The notes: a model not told the origin generated them from the sequence alone. 35,501 nucleotides of DNA from Intrasporangium sp. (GCF_030452765.1 NZ_JAKDLO010000020.1:1-35501), one strand, 5' to 3'; shown: positions 8,303 through 17,837, numbered from the stretch's first letter. Numbers and translations: made by a program.

Positions 8303-9025
8303 ATGGCGGACGTGACCCAGTTCCCCGACCGCGACCGAGGCGACGGCTTGACCGCGCGCCAGCGTCGTGTTCTCGAGGTGATCCGTGAGTCGGTCGACCG
8401 GCGCGGCTACCCGCCGAGCATCCGCGAGATCGGCGACGCCGTCGGCCTGGCGAGCTCGTCGAGCGTGTCGCACCAACTGGGTGCCCTCGTTGCCAAGGGC
8501 TACCTGCGCCGCGACCCCAACCGCCCACGTGCGCTTGAGATCGTCTCCCCAGACACGAGCCCGGAGGAGCTCGGCTATCGCGGCGGTGGGGTCATCCCCT
8601 TCAGCGGCCCGTCCCACGACGACGAGACCGGCTCCGGCGACGCACGTCCCACCCCGTCCTACGTCCCCGTCCTCGGCAAGATCGCCGCCGGCGTCCCGAT
8701 CACCGCCGAGGAGGTCGTCGACGACGTCTTCCCCCTGCCGAAGCAGATCGTGGGCGAGGGCCAGCTCTTCCTCCTCAAGGTCCAGGGTGACTCGATGGTC
8801 GATGCCGCCATCTGTGACGGCGACTGGGTCGTCGTGCACCAGCAGCCGACCGCCGAGAACGGCGACATCGTCGCCGCGCTGCTCGACGACGAAGCAACCG
8901 TCAAGACCTTCAAGCGCAAGGGTCGCCACGTGTGGCTCCTGCCGCACAACGCCGCCTACGACCCCATCGACGGAGACCATGCGACGATCCTCGGCAAGGT
9001 CACCGCGGTGCTGCGTCGGGTCTGA
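8303..9025 (+). CDS. lexA: LexA repressor, SOS regulator with self-cleavage domain
   Basis: LexA represses DNA-damage genes until RecA filaments trigger its self-cleavage. The 240-residue protein has an N-terminal winged helix (about 14-80; [15 protein letters not shown]) and a C-terminal S24 peptidase domain (about 120-240). Visible key residues are the Ala129-Gly130 cleavage site (KIAAGVP), nucleophile Ser164 (QGDSM) and general base Lys201 (ATVKTFK). The ATG at 8303 follows a GAAGGGAAG ribosome site. A linker of about 35 residues between the domains is Gly/Asp/Ser-rich, as in other actinobacteria. It shares a promoter region with the LysM gene and is convergent with the sirtuin gene. Confidence 0.97.
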   Translation: MADVTQFPDRDRGDGLTARQRRVLEVIRESVDRRGYPPSIREIGDAVGLASSSSVSHQLGALVAKGYLRRDPNRPRALEIVSPDTSPEELGYRGGGVIPFSGPSHDDETGSGDARPTPSYVPVLGKIAAGVPITAEEVVDDVFPLPKQIVGEGQLFLLKVQGDSMVDAAICDGDWVVVHQQPTAENGDIVAALLDDEATVKTFKRKGRHVWLLPHNAAYDPIDGDHATILGKVTAVLRRV

Positions 9026-9107
9026 CGGGACAAACGCCCTGGTATGCCGTTGGGCGCGCTCGTCAGCTCGCCCACCCGGCCACGCGGGGATGGGTGTCGG
9101 CCGTCCT

Positions 9108-9122
9108 GACGGCGCAGCCGTC
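9108..9122. terminator. Hairpin between convergent lexA and sirtuin genes
   Basis: GACGGC-gca-GCCGTC is a perfect stem, and an overlapping alternative stem GCCGTC-ct-GACGGC lies just before it (9100-9113). The site sits between two convergent genes and could stop both transcripts. No T-tract is present. Confidence 0.4.
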
Positions 9123-9142
9123 CGAGGCGTGGGCGAGTGCGC

Positions 9143-10072
9143 TCACCGCTGCAGCGCGGCACCGAGGGCGTCGAGGGTGGGCGCGAGCGTGGCGTGGATG
9201 CGCACCGTCGCGTCGGCATCACCGCGGGTCGCGGACTGGGTCACGATCGCGACCGGCACACCCACCTGACGCGCGCGTCGCACGAAGCGGTAGCCGCTCA
9301 TGACGGCGAGCGATGAACCGAGCACGAGCAGCGAGCGGGCCGACTCGACGAGCCGGAAGCAGTCGTCGACGAGGGGCTTGGGCACCGACTCGCCGAAGAA
9401 GACGACGTCCGGCTTGACCGTGTCGCCCCCACAGGCGAGGCACCGCGGCGCGTGGAACGAGGCGACGAGCTCGTCGGCGAGGACTATGTCGCCGTCGGGA
9501 CGGACCTGCTCGCCCCACTGGGACCCGACCGCGTGGGCGGCCGCCGCGAACCGCTCCATGAAGCCCGGGTTGGCCTCCGTCATCCGGTCGTGCAAAGCGA
9601 CCCGCGAGGCCACCTCACCGCACGTGAGGCAGAGGGCGCGCTCCAACGAGCCGTGCAGCTCGAGCACCTCCTCGCTGCCGGCCGCCTGGTGCAGGCCGTC
9701 GACGTTCTGGGTGATGACCGCATCGACATAGCAGGCTCGCTCGAGCGCCGCGACGCGGCGATGGTTGCTGTTCGGGCGAGCCGACGTGAAGCGCTGCCAG
9801 CCGATGTAGCTGCGAGCCCAGTACCGGCGACGCGCCTCGCTCGACCCGACGAACGTGTCGAACGTCATCGGCTCGACCCGGCGCGTGCCGTCCGGGCCGC
9901 GATAGTCCGGGATGCCCGAGTCGGTCGAGATACCCGCCCCCGACAGGACCACGACCCCGCCGGCCCGGACGAGATCCACGAGGTCGCCCATCGTCCCCAG
10001 ATCGGTCGTCTCGAGCGGCAGTGTGCGCGAGGTGGCAAGGCGAGCGGTGGCGACGGGGCGGGACGATGACAC
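9143..10072 (-). CDS. Sirtuin (SIR2 family) NAD-dependent protein deacylase
   Basis: Sirtuins remove acyl groups from lysine using NAD. The 309-residue protein shows the Rossmann motif GAGISTDSGIPDYRG (45-59), the NAD-binding TQNVDGLH (121-128), catalytic His140 (LELHGS), and two zinc-binding Cys pairs, Cys148/Cys151 and Cys211/Cys214. The 59-residue spacing between the Cys pairs is longer than usual, so the zinc module is enlarged by an Ala-rich insert. The GTG start at 10072 has no Shine-Dalgarno site but has TAGAGT five bases upstream, fitting a leaderless mRNA. The LysR gene lies upstream on the same strand. Confidence 0.93.
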   Translation of the reverse strand: MSSSRPVATARLATSRTLPLETTDLGTMGDLVDLVRAGGVVVLSGAGISTDSGIPDYRGPDGTRRVEPMTFDTFVGSSEARRRYWARSYIGWQRFTSARPNSNHRRVAALERACYVDAVITQNVDGLHQAAGSEEVLELHGSLERALCLTCGEVASRVALHDRMTEANPGFMERFAAAAHAVGSQWGEQVRPDGDIVLADELVASFHAPRCLACGGDTVKPDVVFFGESVPKPLVDDCFRLVESARSLLVLGSSLAVMSGYRFVRRARQVGVPVAIVTQSATRGDADATVRIHATLAPTLDALGAALQR

Positions 10073-10077
10073 AGTTC

Positions 10078-10083
10078 ACTCTA
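10078..10083 (-). promoter_or_regulatory. -10 box for a leaderless sirtuin transcript
   Basis: On the minus strand, TAGAGT (TANNNT) ends five bases before the GTG start. No clear -35 or ribosome site is seen. Confidence 0.45.
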
Positions 10084-10161
10084 CGTTCCTCGTTCCGGCT
10101 CGCCGCGCTATTCCGCTGAGTGCCCCCACAACCCGGTGCCGCCACGACCCGCACCTGGCCG

Positions 10162-11109
10162 TCACACCGGGGCCGGGGCCATCGGCTCCTCGACCTGCGG
10201 GACCGGCACACCCGCGGCCTCGCACAGTGCGCCGATGGCGGCGTGGACGGCGGGGACCCGCTGTAGGTCGGGTGTCGTCACGGCGAGGATCTGCCGTCGT
10301 GAGGCGGGCTCGAGCGGGAGTGCGACGACGTGCTCGGGTTTGGCGGCACGCAGGATGAGGTCGGGCACGAGAGCAACCCCGAGCCCGGCACGGACGAGAC
10401 CGAGGACGGCGACGTAGTCCTCGGTCTCGAACGCGACATTGGGGGCGAAGCCGGCATGGCCGGCCAGGGACAGCAGGTGGCCACGACATCGAGGGCACCC
10501 GGCGATCCACTCCTCGGACGAGAAGTCCGCCATGTGAGCGACCCCCTGGGTCGCGAGGGGGTGCCCCGCCGGGACGGCGAGGCGGACCTCGTCGTCGAGC
10601 AGCTTGTGCGTGACGAGTGCCGTGAGGTCCTCCTCGATCTCGCCGAGGTCCATCCCCTCGTACGCGAACGCGACCGCGACGTCGCAGTCACCGGCGCGCA
10701 GGGCCGCCAGCGACTCGGGCGGCTCGGCCTCCGTGAAATGGATCGTGACGTCGGGGTGGCGGTCCTTGAGGATGGCCAGAGCCTTCGGCACGAGCGAGGC
10801 GGACGAGCTCGGGAAGGCCATGAGCCGGACCCGGCCCGCGCGCAGGCCGGCGATGGCGCTGATCTCCTCCTCAGCCGCGTCGAGGGCCGCGAGCACGCCC
10901 ACCGCATGCCGGGCCAGGACCTCTCCCGCCTCGGTCAGCCGGACCTGCCGGCCGTACCGCTCGACGAGGATCGTGCCGGTGCGCTGCTCGAGCCGCCGCA
11001 CCATCTGCGAGATGGCGGGCTGGGTGAAGCCGAGGGCGTTCGCGGCGCCGGTGAAGCTCCCGGCGTCGGCGATCGCCTTCATCACCCGCAGGCCCGCAGC
11101 GTCGATCAT
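10162..11109 (-). CDS. LysR-family transcriptional regulator
   Basis: The 315-residue protein has an N-terminal winged helix-turn-helix (about 3-60; [23 protein letters not shown]) and a periplasmic-binding-protein-like effector domain (about 90-300). The effector is unknown. A short PRCRGH segment in the effector domain is Cys-containing but I cannot tie it to a function. The gene diverges from an AhpD-like/gamma-glutamyltransferase pair across 146 bases, the standard LysR layout for a regulator and its target. The ATG at 11109 is preceded by TATGCT six bases upstream, inside a perfect palindrome, which suggests leaderless, autoregulated expression. Confidence 0.95.
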   Translation of the reverse strand: MIDAAGLRVMKAIADAGSFTGAANALGFTQPAISQMVRRLEQRTGTILVERYGRQVRLTEAGEVLARHAVGVLAALDAAEEEISAIAGLRAGRVRLMAFPSSSASLVPKALAILKDRHPDVTIHFTEAEPPESLAALRAGDCDVAVAFAYEGMDLGEIEEDLTALVTHKLLDDEVRLAVPAGHPLATQGVAHMADFSSEEWIAGCPRCRGHLLSLAGHAGFAPNVAFETEDYVAVLGLVRAGLGVALVPDLILRAAKPEHVVALPLEPASRRQILAVTTPDLQRVPAVHAAIGALCEAAGVPVPQVEEPMAPAPV

Positions 11110-11115
11110 TCCTCA

Positions 11116-11135
11116 AGCATAAGCGCCGCTTATGC
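11116..11135 (-). promoter_or_regulatory. LysR-type operator overlapping the -10 box of the regulator gene
   Basis: GCATAAGC-gcc-GCTTATGC (11117-11135) is a perfect 8-bp inverted repeat and contains the LysR signature T-N11-A (11120 to 11132). Read on the minus strand, TATGCT (11116-11121) is a -10 box six bases before the regulator's ATG. A protein bound here would block that promoter. Confidence 0.75.
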
Positions 11136-11243
11136 CCGGAGCCCGCGTCCGAGCCGAGCGTTTGGCCCGGAGGTCGCCGAGCGGCATACCAACCTCACGT
11201 ATGCCGCCGAGCGGGCACCCGCTCACCGCGCGAAAGTCGGGAC

Positions 11244-11249
11244 TACCCT
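11244..11249 (+). promoter_or_regulatory. -10 box for a leaderless AhpD-like gene transcript
   Basis: TACCCT (TANNNT) ends six bases before the ATG at 11256. No Shine-Dalgarno site is present. The -35 region is not obvious, which would suit an activator-dependent promoter. Confidence 0.5.
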
Positions 11250-11255
11250 GCCCAC

Positions 11256-11831
11256 ATGGGACATGACGCTCGCATCTCGTACCTGCCCGTCCCGAGCACC
11301 GAGGAGGTGTCCGACGACATCGCCAGGCTGTGGGCCAAGGCCGAGGAGAATATGGGCTTCGTGCCCAACGTCTTCACGGCGCAGGCGTACAACGACGACC
11401 AGTTCCTCGCGTGGTGGCGCTACTTCAACCTCCTCGTCAACAAGGAGGGACACCTGTCCAACGCGGACCGGGAGTTCCTCGCGGTCGTCGTCAGCAACCT
11501 CAACCGCTGCACCTACTGCTGTATCAGCCACGGCGCGGCGCTACGTCAGTACAGCGAGGACGCCCGGATGGCCGACCTCGTCGCGGTGAACTGGCGACAG
11601 GCCGACCTGCCCGAGCGGGAACAGGCGATGGCCGCGTACGCCGAGAAGCTGACGCTGCGCCCCGCCGAGGTGACCGAGGCGGACCTGCAGCCGCTGCGGG
11701 ATGTCGGTCTCGACGATCACCAGATCCTCGAGCTGGTCCAGGTGATCGGCATGTTCAACCTGACCAACCGCGTATCGACGGCGGTCGGCATGGTCCCGAA
11801 CGAGGAGTACCACTCCCAGGGCCGGCCGTGA
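11256..11831 (+). CDS. AhpD-like (carboxymuconolactone decarboxylase family) peroxidase-related protein
   Basis: The 191-residue all-helical protein belongs to the AhpD/CMD superfamily, peroxidase-related branch. The redox motif is CTYCCISHG (85-93): Cys85 and Cys88 form the CxxC pair and His92 the usual partner. Such proteins are linked to thiol-dependent peroxide reduction, but the physiological substrate here is unknown. The ATG at 11256 has no ribosome site and follows TACCCT by six bases. Its stop overlaps the next start (GTGA, 11828-11831), so it is co-translated with the gamma-glutamyltransferase-like gene. The divergent LysR gene is the likely regulator. Confidence 0.88.
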   Translation: MGHDARISYLPVPSTEEVSDDIARLWAKAEENMGFVPNVFTAQAYNDDQFLAWWRYFNLLVNKEGHLSNADREFLAVVVSNLNRCTYCCISHGAALRQYSEDARMADLVAVNWRQADLPEREQAMAAYAEKLTLRPAEVTEADLQPLRDVGLDDHQILELVQVIGMFNLTNRVSTAVGMVPNEEYHSQGRP

Positions 11832-13411
11832 GCCGACGAGCGAACCCCGCGCACGGGGGTGGGGTCGCGGTCGCCGCGACAAGTGAGGCCGGACGGGACG
11901 CCGGCCTCGACATCGCGCGGGCCGGTGGCAACGCCGTCGACGCGGCGATCGCCGCCGCGTTCGTCGCGATGAGCACGGAGTCGGCCGTCGTCAGCATCAT
12001 GTCCGGGGCGTTCGTCAACATCTGGCCAGCCGACAGCGAACCCGAGCTGATCGACGGCAACGTCGAGATGCCCGGTCGTGGAGCCGGCCCGGAGCGCTTC
12101 GGGGCGGGCGTGCGTCGCGTCGTGACGGCATACGGGGGCGGAGTCACCATGTATGCCGGTCACGGCTCGGTCGCGAATCCCGGCGCTGTCCAAGCGCTTT
12201 CCCTGGCGCGGGACCGGCACGGCACCCTCCCGTGGGCCGACCTCGTGGCGCCGGCCGCGGCGGTGTGCCGAGCCGGCTATCCACTCGGCGGCGCCGCTGC
12301 GACCTACCTCGAGTACACCCGCGAGGAGCTCTTCGCCGAAGACGCCGAGGCGATGCGCGTCGTCTCCGGCCCGGGCGGGCGCACCCTCGCGCCGGGCGAG
12401 GTGACCTGCAACGAGCCCCTCGGGGACGTGCTCGAGCAGCTCGGGTCGGAAGGACCGGCGCTCTTCACGACAGGAGCCGTCGGGCAGGCCCTGGTCGCCG
12501 ACATGGCGGCCGAGGGCGGCCTGATCACGGCCGAGGACCTGCTCGCCTATGAGCCCGTCGTCCGGATCCCGGTCCAGCGCCGGCTCGGCGACTGGATCGT
12601 CGCGCTCAACCCGCCGCCCTCGGTCGGCGGACCGATGCTCGCCGTCATGCTCGGTGAGCTCGCCCGGCGCGGCGACTGGTCCTGGCGGGACGTCATCGAG
12701 ATCCAGCGGGCCGTGCTCACCTACCGGCGCGATGTCCACGACCGCTCCCGCGACCTCGAGGACGACGGGGTACGTCTGCTCCAGGAGGTCGAGCGGTACG
12801 GGCTGCCCGGGCTGCCGACCTCGGCCTCGACGGCCCACGTGTCCGCGGTCGACGCCGACGGAACCGCCTGCGCGATCACGTTCTCCGCGGGCTACGGGGC
12901 CGGCCTGGCGATCCCGGGCACCGGCATCCTGCTCAACAACTGCCTCGGGGAACCGGAGCTGAACCGTCTCGGCCTGCACGTCCTCGCGCCCGGCACTCGG
13001 CTCGCGTCGAACATGGCTCCCACGACCGCGCGGCGCCCGGACGGGACCGCCCTCGCGATCGGGTCCCCCGGTGCCGACCGGATCACCACCGCGCTCATGC
13101 AGGTCCTGGGCCGGGTCTGCCTGCGCGGCGAGGGGCTCGTCGATGCCGTCGCGGCGCCACGCGTGCACGTGTCGGTCGGCACCGCCGACGCACCGGTGCG
13201 GGTCGACTACGAGAACTCACCTGCGATCGCCGAGGCGGTGGCGGCACTGGGACTGGACGGCAACGCCTACCCGGGGCTGCACATGTTCTTCGGGGGCGTG
13301 GGTGCGGCATGCCGCTGGGGCACAGCCGGCGTCGCCGGCGCCGGCACCGGCGGGGGTGGGCTCGAGGCGGCCGGCGACATCCGGCGGGAGGCGTCCGTCG
13401 GCATCAGCTGA
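11828..13411 (+). CDS. Gamma-glutamyltransferase family protein (Ntn hydrolase)
   Basis: The 527-residue protein resembles gamma-glutamyltranspeptidase, which self-cleaves before a Thr and hydrolyses or transfers gamma-glutamyl groups. The N-terminal [14 protein letters not shown] (32-45) is family-typical. The predicted cleavage/nucleophile residue is Thr335 in STAHVSAVD, equivalent to the TTH start of the E. coli small subunit. GSPGADRI stands near the usual Gly-rich loop. There is no signal peptide, unlike the secreted E. coli enzyme, so it is probably cytoplasmic. The GTG at 11828 overlaps the previous stop. Pairing with an AhpD-like protein suggests a thiol or gamma-glutamyl metabolite, but the substrate is not known. 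It ends 15 bases from the convergent lplA stop. Confidence 0.88.
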   Translation: MSRRANPAHGGGVAVAATSEAGRDAGLDIARAGGNAVDAAIAAAFVAMSTESAVVSIMSGAFVNIWPADSEPELIDGNVEMPGRGAGPERFGAGVRRVVTAYGGGVTMYAGHGSVANPGAVQALSLARDRHGTLPWADLVAPAAAVCRAGYPLGGAAATYLEYTREELFAEDAEAMRVVSGPGGRTLAPGEVTCNEPLGDVLEQLGSEGPALFTTGAVGQALVADMAAEGGLITAEDLLAYEPVVRIPVQRRLGDWIVALNPPPSVGGPMLAVMLGELARRGDWSWRDVIEIQRAVLTYRRDVHDRSRDLEDDGVRLLQEVERYGLPGLPTSASTAHVSAVDADGTACAITFSAGYGAGLAIPGTGILLNNCLGEPELNRLGLHVLAPGTRLASNMAPTTARRPDGTALAIGSPGADRITTALMQVLGRVCLRGEGLVDAVAAPRVHVSVGTADAPVRVDYENSPAIAEAVAALGLDGNAYPGLHMFFGGVGAACRWGTAGVAGAGTGGGGLEAAGDIRREASVGIS

Positions 13412-13426
13412 GCAGGGGAAGGCAGC

Positions 13427-14476
13427 TCAGGGGACCCGGTTGGTCCAGGCCTCGGTGCCGAACTTCGTCTCGACGAGCTCGCGGGCCCTGGCCAGCTCGG
13501 CCTCGGTGTACGTGCTCTCCCGCGTGTCGTAGCGGCTCTCGAAGTGCTTGAGGAACGCGTCGATGATGTCCATGCGGGCCATCTGGGTCTGGGACCGGAG
13601 CGGGTCGACGCGTTTGTCGGCGCTCTTGGTGCCCTTGTCGGACAGCTTCTCGCGGCCGATCCGTAGCACCTGGAGCATCTTGTCCGCGTCGATGTCGTAG
13701 GACATGGTCACGTGGTGCAGCGTGACGCCGCTGGCGAACCGTTTCTGGGCCGCGCCGGCGATCTTGCCCTTGTCCGAGACGATGTCGTTGAGCGGGACGT
13801 ACTCGGCCCGGATCCCGAGCTCACGCAGCCCGCCGAGGACCCAGTCGTCGAGGAAGCGGTAGGACTGCTCGAAGCTGAGTCCTTCGATGAGCGAGCTTGG
13901 CACGACGAGGGAGTAGGTGATGCAGTTGCCCGGCTCCATGAACATCGCACCGCCGCCGGAGATGCGTCGCGCGACCCGGATGCCGTACCGGGCTGCCCCC
14001 GCCGTGTCGACCTCGTTGCGGACCGACTGGAAGGTGCCGATGACGACCAGCGGTGCGTCCCAGTCCCAGAACCGCAGGGTCGGCCCCCGCCTGCCGGACG
14101 CGACCTCCTGGGGGATGACCTCGTCGAGCGCGACGTGCATGAGGGGGTCCATCGTGACCGGCGGGATGACCTCGAAGGTGTGGTCCGCCCAGCCGGTGGC
14201 CCTGCCGAGGGCTCGCCGGACCGCGATCCCGACGGCCGAGGTGGAGAACCCGATCAACGCGACGTCCTGCTCGAGTGCACTGTCGATGGCCCCGGCCAGG
14301 TCCGTCACGGTGGCCTCGACGGGCAGACCCCTCAGCGCGGCGTTGATGTCCTCGAGGGCTTCGTCCGGCTCGAGGAAGAAGTCGCCCGACACCCGGACGT
14401 CCGCGAGCCGTTCGTCACGGGTCTCGAGGTCGACGACGACGAGCTTGCCACCGGGAACCTTGTACTCACCGCGCAC
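13427..14476 (-). CDS. lplA: Lipoate-protein ligase A with N-terminal accessory domain
   Basis: This enzyme activates lipoate with ATP and attaches it to lysine on lipoyl domains such as those of 2-oxoacid dehydrogenases. In the 349-residue protein, the catalytic domain (about 97-345) has the lipoate-binding loop RRISGGGAMF (170-179) and the DKGKIAGAAQ motif with Lys238. The first 90 residues (YKVPGGKLV...RVSGDFFLEPDEALEDI) resemble the small accessory domain that sits at the C-terminus of E. coli LplA, so the domain order is permuted. The GTG at 14476 is preceded by TAGGGT six bases upstream, suggesting leaderless mRNA. It lies 80 bases past comEC on the same strand, but its own -10 argues for a separate promoter. 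Confidence 0.9.
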   Translation of the reverse strand: MRGEYKVPGGKLVVVDLETRDERLADVRVSGDFFLEPDEALEDINAALRGLPVEATVTDLAGAIDSALEQDVALIGFSTSAVGIAVRRALGRATGWADHTFEVIPPVTMDPLMHVALDEVIPQEVASGRRGPTLRFWDWDAPLVVIGTFQSVRNEVDTAGAARYGIRVARRISGGGAMFMEPGNCITYSLVVPSSLIEGLSFEQSYRFLDDWVLGGLRELGIRAEYVPLNDIVSDKGKIAGAAQKRFASGVTLHHVTMSYDIDADKMLQVLRIGREKLSDKGTKSADKRVDPLRSQTQMARMDIIDAFLKHFESRYDTRESTYTEAELARARELVETKFGTEAWTNRVP

Positions 14477-14482
14477 CCCTGC

Positions 14483-14488
14483 ACCCTA
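14483..14488 (-). promoter_or_regulatory. lplA: -10 box for a leaderless lplA transcript
   Basis: On the minus strand, TAGGGT (TANNNT) ends six bases before the GTG start at 14476. No other ribosome site is evident. Confidence 0.5.
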
Positions 14489-14556
14489 ACCCCATGCTGT
14501 CGCCTCGTCGGACGAAGGTCGCACGGCCGTAGGGACGACGCCAGACCTCCACCCGG

Positions 14557-17001
14557 TCACTCGGAGCGGACGCCGGGGGCGCCGTCCGGCTCGACGACGA
14601 CGGCGAGGGCACCCTCGAGATCCGTTCGGTGCACGTCGAACCCGCGCCGTCCCAGCACGGCGAGCACCGACGGCGCGGGATGCCCGTAGTCGTTGTCGGC
14701 CCCGACCGAGATGAGCGCCAGACGCCCCGCCACACTGTCGAGGATGCGGTCGTCGCGGTTGCTCGACCCGTGGTGGGCGACCTTGAGCACGTCGACCCTC
14801 CCCCACCGGGCGGGGTCGGCTCGGGCCGCCCGCACGAGCTCAGCCGCGGACTCGCGCTCGAGGTCGCCGGTCATCAGCACCGACAGGCCCCGCACGCGCA
14901 GGGTCATGGCGACCGATCCGTTGTTGGGCACCGACCCCTCGGTGATGCGCCGGCCCGGCCACCAGACGTCCGCGCTGACCTGGCCCACCGACCACGAGTC
15001 ACCGGCGCGCAGCTCGGCAACAGGCACGCCCGCCTCGGCCGCCAGCCCGGCGACCCGGCGCGACTGCGCCAGCGGCTCCTTGACGGTGGAGACCCGGATC
15101 TCGCCGACCTGCCGGCCCTCGAGCACCCCGGCGAGCCCACCGGCGTGGTCGGCGTGGAAGTGCGTCAGCACGACGAGGTCGACAACGTGCACGCCGAGCC
15201 GGTCCAGGCACGAGTCGATGACGGCCGGCTCCGTGCCCGTGTCCACGACGACGGCGTGGCCGGGACCGTTCGCGACGACGAAGCCGTCTCCCTCCCCCAC
15301 GTCGCAGGCGACCAGGACCCACCCCGGCGGCGGCCACGCGACGACGCTGGTCGGCACGACGAAGGCGGCCGTCACCGCGACGACGGCGAGCGCCAGCAGC
15401 GGCCGGGTCCTCGACCGGTACCAGGCCCATGGAGCAACGAGGATCACGGCGACCGTGAGGGCGGCGAGCACGACTGCCCCCCAAGCTGACTCGTCCCAGG
15501 CGAACGATCTCCACGGCACCCCGGCGCACGACCGGGCGACCCAGGCGATCCCTTGCGCGGGCAGAGCGGCGGCCCACGCGGCGAGGCCCGCACCCCCGAC
15601 CCAGACCGTCGAGACCAGCGCGACCACGACACCTGCGATCGTCGTCGGCGCGACCAGCGGTGCCGCCAGCAGGTTGGCGAAGACGGCGACCACCGAGACG
15701 CTGCCCTGCAGGGGCACGACGACCGGAGCGCACACGACCTGCGCCGCCACCGGGACCGCGAGGATCGGGCCCAGCCCACGCATCCTGGCCGGGAGGCATC
15801 GCCCGATCGCCCGCCCCCAGGGCTGCGCGAAGACGAGCAGACCGAGGGTGGCCACGACCGAGAGGGCGAAGCCGTAGGACCGGGCCAGCCACGGGTCCCA
15901 GACGAGCAGCAGCAGCACCGCCCCGGCGAGGGCCGGCAGGCCGACCTGGCGGCGCGATGTGGAGAGCCCCACCAGTCCAACGGTGCCCATCACCGCGGCA
16001 CGCACCACGCTCGGCTCGGGCCGGCACAGGACGACGAAGGCCGCGAGCAGGACCAGTGCCACCCAGGGCCGGTGCCGGCGACCGATCCGCAGCACGCCAC
16101 ATGTCCCGATGGCGGTCGCGAGCACGAGCGTGACGTTGGAGCCGGACACCGCGCTGAGATGGCTGAGGCCGGTCACCAGCATCGCCGAGGTGAGCTCGGT
16201 CGGGGTGCGCGACGAGTCGCCGATGACCAGGGCCGGCACGAGGCCCCGAGCCTCAGCGGGCAGGTGTTCGGTCGCCGCCCGGAACCGGGCGCGCACCCAG
16301 GAGGCGGTCGTGAAGACACCGCCTGCACGGGAGATCAGGCGTGGCGGTCCACGCGGCGCGGCCGCGGCGAGCACGTCGTCGCCGGGCTGCGCCTCGTCGA
16401 GCCGGGCGGTGAACTCGACCTCGTCGCGCCACTCGAGCCGGGCCCAGCCCGCGTCGGCGAGCACGAGCAGCGGGGTGCGGACCGCCGTCGTCAGTCCTCG
16501 CGCAGTGACCTGGGTCGCGAGGACGCGCACCACGACTCGAGGTCGCGCCCCCTGCTCGTCGCGTATGCCGTCCACCACCTCGCGCGGGTCCGTGGCCAGC
16601 AGCGCCCGGACCGACACGATCGCCCGCTCGCGCGCCAGAGAATCGACGGGTCCGGCCGACCGGGCCGCCCGATGCCCGGCGACGGCCACGAGAGCCAGCG
16701 CGAGGCCGGCAAGGCTCAGCGCGGCGAGCCTGCGCCAGGGCGGGACAGGTCGAGCTCGACGGGCGCTCGCGGGGCGCCGCTGCTGTCGTCGGACCCACCA
16801 CGCCCACGGGGAGGCGACGAGCAGGACCGACGCGAGGGTCGCGCCGACGGCGCCGAGCACGACGAGGGACACGGGTGCGACCAGGCCCACGAAGGCGACC
16901 ACGGGCCAGACGAGAAGGACCGGCGCCAGCAGCCGCAGGTCGAGCCGCCGCTCACGCTTGACGATGGACCGGGGCCCCGCCGGCCCCTCGTGGGGCATCA
17001 C
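14557..17001 (-). CDS. comEC: ComEC/Rec2 DNA-uptake channel protein
   Basis: ComEC forms the membrane channel that passes single-stranded DNA into the cell during transformation. The 814-residue protein has N-terminal membrane helices (about 20-70), an extracellular DUF4131/OB-type region (about 110-240), the multi-helix Competence domain (about 240-560; GLSHLSAVSGSNV is the conserved motif), and a C-terminal metallo-beta-lactamase domain with HFHADHAGG and a late AHHGS. Either GTG 17001 (GTGA overlap with the comEA stop) or ATG 16998 (TGATG) could start it. comEA is directly upstream. In many actinobacteria holA follows comEC; here lplA follows instead. Confidence 0.95.
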   Translation of the reverse strand: MMPHEGPAGPRSIVKRERRLDLRLLAPVLLVWPVVAFVGLVAPVSLVVLGAVGATLASVLLVASPWAWWVRRQQRRPASARRARPVPPWRRLAALSLAGLALALVAVAGHRAARSAGPVDSLARERAIVSVRALLATDPREVVDGIRDEQGARPRVVVRVLATQVTARGLTTAVRTPLLVLADAGWARLEWRDEVEFTARLDEAQPGDDVLAAAAPRGPPRLISRAGGVFTTASWVRARFRAATEHLPAEARGLVPALVIGDSSRTPTELTSAMLVTGLSHLSAVSGSNVTLVLATAIGTCGVLRIGRRHRPWVALVLLAAFVVLCRPEPSVVRAAVMGTVGLVGLSTSRRQVGLPALAGAVLLLLVWDPWLARSYGFALSVVATLGLLVFAQPWGRAIGRCLPARMRGLGPILAVPVAAQVVCAPVVVPLQGSVSVVAVFANLLAAPLVAPTTIAGVVVALVSTVWVGGAGLAAWAAALPAQGIAWVARSCAGVPWRSFAWDESAWGAVVLAALTVAVILVAPWAWYRSRTRPLLALAVVAVTAAFVVPTSVVAWPPPGWVLVACDVGEGDGFVVANGPGHAVVVDTGTEPAVIDSCLDRLGVHVVDLVVLTHFHADHAGGLAGVLEGRQVGEIRVSTVKEPLAQSRRVAGLAAEAGVPVAELRAGDSWSVGQVSADVWWPGRRITEGSVPNNGSVAMTLRVRGLSVLMTGDLERESAAELVRAARADPARWGRVDVLKVAHHGSSNRDDRILDSVAGRLALISVGADNDYGHPAPSVLAVLGRRGFDVHRTDLEGALAVVVEPDGAPGVRSE

Positions 17002-17837
17002 AGGGTCACCTTCGGCTTGAGCCGGGCGAGCAGCTTCCCGCCGATGCCGCTGACCTCGCCGAGCTCCTCGACGGAGGTGAAGCGTCCGTGCTCGGCGCGC
17101 CAGTCGAGGATCCGCCCCGCCAGGACCGGCCCCACCCCGGGCAGGGAGTCGAGCGCCTCGAGGTCGGCGGTGTTGAGGTTGACCACCGTCGAGCCACCCG
17201 CGGCTGCGGGCGCGTTGCCGTCACCTGCGCCTGCAGACCCGCCACCGGAGGGTGCCTGCCCAGCGCCTGCGGGGGCGTGCGCCGGGGGCGTCTCCCCCGG
17301 CCGTGGCACGTACACCTGCTCGCCGTCACTCACCGGTCGGGCCAGGTTGAGCGCCGCGAGGTCGGCATGCCTGGTCGCGCCGCCTGCCGCGGCCATGGCG
17401 TCGGCGACCCGGGCGCCGGGCGACAGCCGGACCAGCCCGGGCTCGCGTACCTGACCGACGACATGCACGACCACCGAGGTGCCGACGCCGCCGGTCCCTG
17501 TCGCAGCACCAGGCGTCGTGCCGGCCGGCGTGGCCAGACCGCCGGGGACGGGCCCTGCCGCCCGGGTCACCATCACCCCGCTGCCCGAGGCCGCCGTCGA
17601 CCGAGCCCGGGCGGGCTCCGGCACGGCGCTGCGTTCTGCCCAGAGCACACGAAGGGCGAAGGCGCACCCGACGGCCACGACGAGCGCCAGCAGGGCCACG
17701 ACCGCGCTCGTCGAGACGGCCAACCGTCCGAGCCGCAGCTGCTCGGGCACGGTGACGAGCCCCGGACGACGAGCCCGGCGGAGCCGGGTGTCCAGGGCCT
17801 CCGGCTCGGGTCGGCTCGGGACGGGAGTGGGCGGCAT
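16998..17837 (-). CDS. comEA: ComEA DNA-binding competence protein
   Basis: ComEA binds incoming double-stranded DNA outside the membrane and hands it to ComEC. The 279-residue protein has a cytoplasmic N-terminus, one membrane helix (about 40-65), a low-complexity Gly/Ala/Pro linker, an SLBB domain (about 121-178; VVVHVVGQVREPGLV), a second linker, and a C-terminal helix-hairpin-helix DNA-binding domain (about 218-279; LNTADLEALDSLPGVGP). I chose the ATG at 17837 because TACCGT lies seven bases upstream as a -10 box and upstream codons look non-coding; no Shine-Dalgarno site is visible. It overlaps comEC, and the two form an uptake operon. Confidence 0.93.
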   Translation of the reverse strand: MPPTPVPSRPEPEALDTRLRRARRPGLVTVPEQLRLGRLAVSTSAVVALLALVVAVGCAFALRVLWAERSAVPEPARARSTAASGSGVMVTRAAGPVPGGLATPAGTTPGAATGTGGVGTSVVVHVVGQVREPGLVRLSPGARVADAMAAAGGATRHADLAALNLARPVSDGEQVYVPRPGETPPAHAPAGAGQAPSGGGSAGAGDGNAPAAAGGSTVVNLNTADLEALDSLPGVGPVLAGRILDWRAEHGRFTSVEELGEVSGIGGKLLARLKPKVTL

